Below, one piece after another: positions 61,801 through 64,000 of a stretch of 64,000 nucleotides of DNA. The notes under the pieces were generated by a model. It saw nothing but the letters and a program-made list of their open reading frames with translations. It was not told where the DNA came from and ran no database searches. The stretch comes from an uncultured Sutterella sp. GTDB taxonomy: Bacteria > Pseudomonadota > Gammaproteobacteria > Burkholderiales > Burkholderiaceae_F. How positions within the stretch are numbered: the stretch's first letter is position 1; each line of letters starts with the position of its first letter. A program made the translations under genes and the position numbers. The stretch covers positions 1 to 64,000 of the forward strand of contig CALESB010000003.1 of assembly GCA_937906995.1 (NCBI GenBank), in the 5' to 3' direction.

Positions 61801-63543
61801 ATGCGTGCTACTTCTTTTTTTATTTCGACGTTAAAGGAAGCTCCTGCTGACGCCGATATTGTTAGTCAACAATTTATGATCCGCGCTGGCATGATCAAGC
61901 GCTTGGCCGCAGGTATCTACACCTATATGCCAATGGGTTTACGTTCTATTCGCAAGACTGAACAAATCATTCGCGAAGAAATGGAACGAGCTGGTGCAGT
62001 TGAGTTACTATTGCCGGTTGTTCAGCCCGCGGAACTTTGGCAAGAGTCTGGCCGTTGGGAAAAGTATGGTCCTGAGTTACTTCGTTTTAAAGATCGCCAT
62101 GACCGCCAATTTGTGATTCAGCCTACGGCCGAAGAAGTGATTACTGATTTTGCTCGATCAGAAATCAAATCTTGGCGTCAATTGCCAATTAATCTCTATC
62201 AAATCCAAACGAAATTCCGCGATGAACGTCGTCCTCGTTTTGGTGTGATGCGTGGTCGTGAATTTACAATGAAGGATGGCTATTCCTTTGATCGTGATAA
62301 GGAAGGTGCCTTGGTGTCTTATCGAAAGATGTATGACGCCTATCAACGCATCTTTAAGCGTTTAGGTTTGAATTTCCGTGCGGTTGCAGCTGATACGGGG
62401 TCCATTGGCGGGGACAGTTCTCACGAATTTCAAGTGATCGCAGATACTGGTGAAGACTTGATTGCTTACTGCCCAGACAGTGAATATGCTGCCAATATTG
62501 AGTTGTGTCCTGCTCAAAGTTTAATTTCAGAGCGAGCTGCGGCCACGGAAGATATGCAAAAAGTTGCAACACCCAATCGTGAAAAGTGTGAGCAAGTTGT
62601 TGAGCTTTTAGGGAAAGAATTGACATCATCAATGAAGTCAGTGGTTTTAGCAGCAGATCGTACGAATGAAAAGGGTGAAACACTACCACCGACTATCGTG
62701 ATGATTCTTTTGCGAGCAGATCATGAACTCAATGAAATCAAAGCAGGTAAGTTACCGGAATTGAAGGAAGGCTTCCGCTTTGCAACCGATGCAGAAATTG
62801 TTCAAGCTTTTGGTTGTAAGCCTGGTTATTTAGGTCCTGTTGGTATTAATCAAGATATTGTTGTTTATGCTGATTTGACAGCTTCAAAGATGAGCAACTT
62901 TATCTGCGGTGCCAACGAAGAAGGTTTCCACCTTATGGGTGTTAATTGGGGACGTGATTTACCTGAAGCAAAAACAGCAGATCTCCGAAATGTGGTTGAA
63001 GGGGATGCTTCTCCAGATGGTAAGGGACAATTGAAACTTCAGCGTGGTATTGAAGTTGGTCACGTCTTCTATCTTGGCCGCAAGTACTCAGAGGCCTTTG
63101 GTGCTACTTATTTGGATGAAACGGGTAAGCCGCAATTGATGGAAATGGGGTGTTACGGTATTGGTGTAACGCGTCTTTTGGGTGCTGCCATTGAACAAAA
63201 TCACGACGAACAAGGCATCATTTGGCCAGAGTCCATGGCTCCGTTCACTACTGTGATTTGTCCTATGAATTACAACAAGAGTGAAACAGTTCGCGAAGCT
63301 GCTAATAAGCTTTACAGTGATATGAAAGCAGCTGGTATTGATGTCATTTTAGATGACCGAGATATGCGTCCTGGTGTTATGTTTGCAGACTGGGAATTGA
63401 TTGGAGTTCCGCACCGAGTGGTTGTTGGTGAACGTGGTCTCAAGAGCGGTGAAGTAGAATATGCACATCGCCGTAATATTAAGGATAAGCAAATGATTAA
63501 GTTCGATGATGTTGTTGAATTTATCAAAAATGCTCATCAATAA
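61801..63543 (+). CDS. proS: Proline--tRNA ligase
   Basis: Class II aminoacyl-tRNA synthetase of the bacterial type, 580 residues. Motif 1 lies near [17 protein letters not shown]. Motif 2 is [17 protein letters not shown], the editing INS domain spans about 230-390, and motif 3 is [13 protein letters not shown]. The C-terminal anticodon-binding domain follows ([19 protein letters not shown]). Full-length with the editing domain, which hydrolyses Ala-tRNA-Pro. ATG 61801 is the family start. Confidence 0.97.
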   Translation: MRATSFFISTLKEAPADADIVSQQFMIRAGMIKRLAAGIYTYMPMGLRSIRKTEQIIREEMERAGAVELLLPVVQPAELWQESGRWEKYGPELLRFKDRHDRQFVIQPTAEEVITDFARSEIKSWRQLPINLYQIQTKFRDERRPRFGVMRGREFTMKDGYSFDRDKEGALVSYRKMYDAYQRIFKRLGLNFRAVAADTGSIGGDSSHEFQVIADTGEDLIAYCPDSEYAANIELCPAQSLISERAAATEDMQKVATPNREKCEQVVELLGKELTSSMKSVVLAADRTNEKGETLPPTIVMILLRADHELNEIKAGKLPELKEGFRFATDAEIVQAFGCKPGYLGPVGINQDIVVYADLTASKMSNFICGANEEGFHLMGVNWGRDLPEAKTADLRNVVEGDASPDGKGQLKLQRGIEVGHVFYLGRKYSEAFGATYLDETGKPQLMEMGCYGIGVTRLLGAAIEQNHDEQGIIWPESMAPFTTVICPMNYNKSETVREAANKLYSDMKAAGIDVILDDRDMRPGVMFADWELIGVPHRVVVGERGLKSGEVEYAHRRNIKDKQMIKFDDVVEFIKNAHQ

Positions 63544-63549
63544 CTAAAA

Positions 63550-63614
63550 ATCCAGAGCTCTTTGAGCTCTGGATACAAAAAAGCCGCAAGGAGGACAACT
63601 CCAAGCGGCTTTTT
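63550..63614. terminator. Double terminator between proS and the HU gene
   Basis: Two hairpins: ATCCAGAGCTC (63550-63560)/GAGCTCTGGAT (63564-63574), then an A-rich arm ending in GCCGC (63577-63587) pairing with GCGGCTTTTT (63605-63614). The second has an inner GGAG/CTCC stem. Both can serve the convergent HU gene as well as proS. Confidence 0.88.
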
Positions 63615-63628
63615 CTATATGGATAAGA

Positions 63629-63922
63629 TTAGCGCTTGCAGCACTTCTTTTGAGCAACCGCAGCCTTGAAAGCAGCGCCAGCCGTGAACTTCGGCAAAGT
63701 GCTAGCAGGAATCGTAATCGTTTCCCCATTGGCAGGATTGCGACCTTGACGAGCGGCGCGTGTTGCCGCTTTAAAGGTACCAAAGCCGATCAATTGGAAG
63801 CCGTCACCCTTAGCAACGGACTTGATAATGGCATCAAAAACGGAATCGACGACACGTCCTGCTTGAGCTTTGGAGAGTTCGTTCTCTTCGGCAACGATGG
63901 CGATGAGTTCTTGCTTGTTCAT
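63629..63922 (-). CDS. HU-family DNA-binding protein
   Basis: A 97-residue nucleoid protein: MNKQELIAIVAEENELSKAQ, VVDSVFDAIIKSVAKGDGF, the IGFGTFKAATRAARQGRNP core with the HU/IHF signature GRNPANGETITIPAS, and an arm ending FTAGAAFKAAVAQ. The C-terminus is KKCCKR; most HU proteins end soon after the last helix and lack Cys, so the vicinal Cys pair is unusual. ATG 63922 gives the family start and follows AAGGAG at 6 nt (minus strand). Whether it is an HU-alpha/beta-type or a specialised paralogue is unclear. Confidence 0.93.
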   Translation of the reverse strand: MNKQELIAIVAEENELSKAQAGRVVDSVFDAIIKSVAKGDGFQLIGFGTFKAATRAARQGRNPANGETITIPASTLPKFTAGAAFKAAVAQKKCCKR

Positions 63923-64000
63923 TGGGATGCTCCTTGTGAGATAGAATCTGAACAGATCAATAACTCTAATATACCCCATTCAATCCCATTAAAACTAGGG

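Overview
The window reads as a chromosomal segment of a low-to-moderate GC betaproteobacterium, most likely Burkholderiales and Sutterellaceae-like. This rests on the purM/hda/pcnB/folK neighbourhood, a complete dcw cluster with a fused MurE-MurF that uses meso-diaminopimelate, dciA facing secA, two-barrel outer-membrane proteins, and an asaccharolytic-looking aspartate/C4-dicarboxylate gene set. The family-level guess is inference from gene content and AT-rich codon use; no 16S rRNA is present.

Layout. 1-1550 is a graveyard of mobile elements: the right-end hairpin of an IS200/IS605-type element, a HicB antitoxin fragment joined to a truncated TnpB, an omegaRNA-like 3' region and the tail of a DDE transposase, all bracketed by a 35-bp inverted repeat. 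1552-8120 holds housekeeping genes (adenosine-deaminase-family gene, purM, hda, a HAD phosphatase, pcnB, folK, a DUF486 membrane protein) and two tRNA genes. 8330-9684 is a decayed IS256-type element sitting inside a 53-bp stub of the same IS1634-type element that is intact at 14028-15841. Between them lies a possible aspartate module: a two-domain Asp/Glu racemase, a periplasmic DmpA-type aminopeptidase and a Dcu transporter.

15930-31040 carries hom, sbcDC, a CreA-like lipoprotein, a small repeat protein, a PagP-OmpW fusion, the RNase P RNA gene, a Fur-box-controlled feoA-feoA-feoB operon, an MscS channel and an ADP-forming acyl-CoA synthetase. 31155-49789 is the division and cell-wall cluster (mraZ, rsmH, ftsL, ftsI, murEF, mraY, murD, ftsW, murG, murC, ddl, ftsQ, ftsA, ftsZ, lpxC), led by a good sigma70 promoter and four helically phased MraZ boxes. 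49779-63922 has a small lipoprotein, dciA, secA, a Nudix protein, yacG, coaE, tRNA-Pro, ispB, a Pho-box-preceded Pit transporter, obgE, rpmA, rplU, rppH, proS and an HU protein.

Most noteworthy: (1) a single polypeptide combining a catalytically intact-looking PagP lipid A palmitoyltransferase barrel with an OmpW-like barrel; (2) the racemase/DmpA/Dcu cluster, with a racemase whose first domain has lost both catalytic cysteines; (3) an FtsZ whose C-terminus lacks the usual conserved peptide and ends instead in a Trp-rich, basic tail. No CRISPR array, prophage, integrase or rRNA operon was seen.
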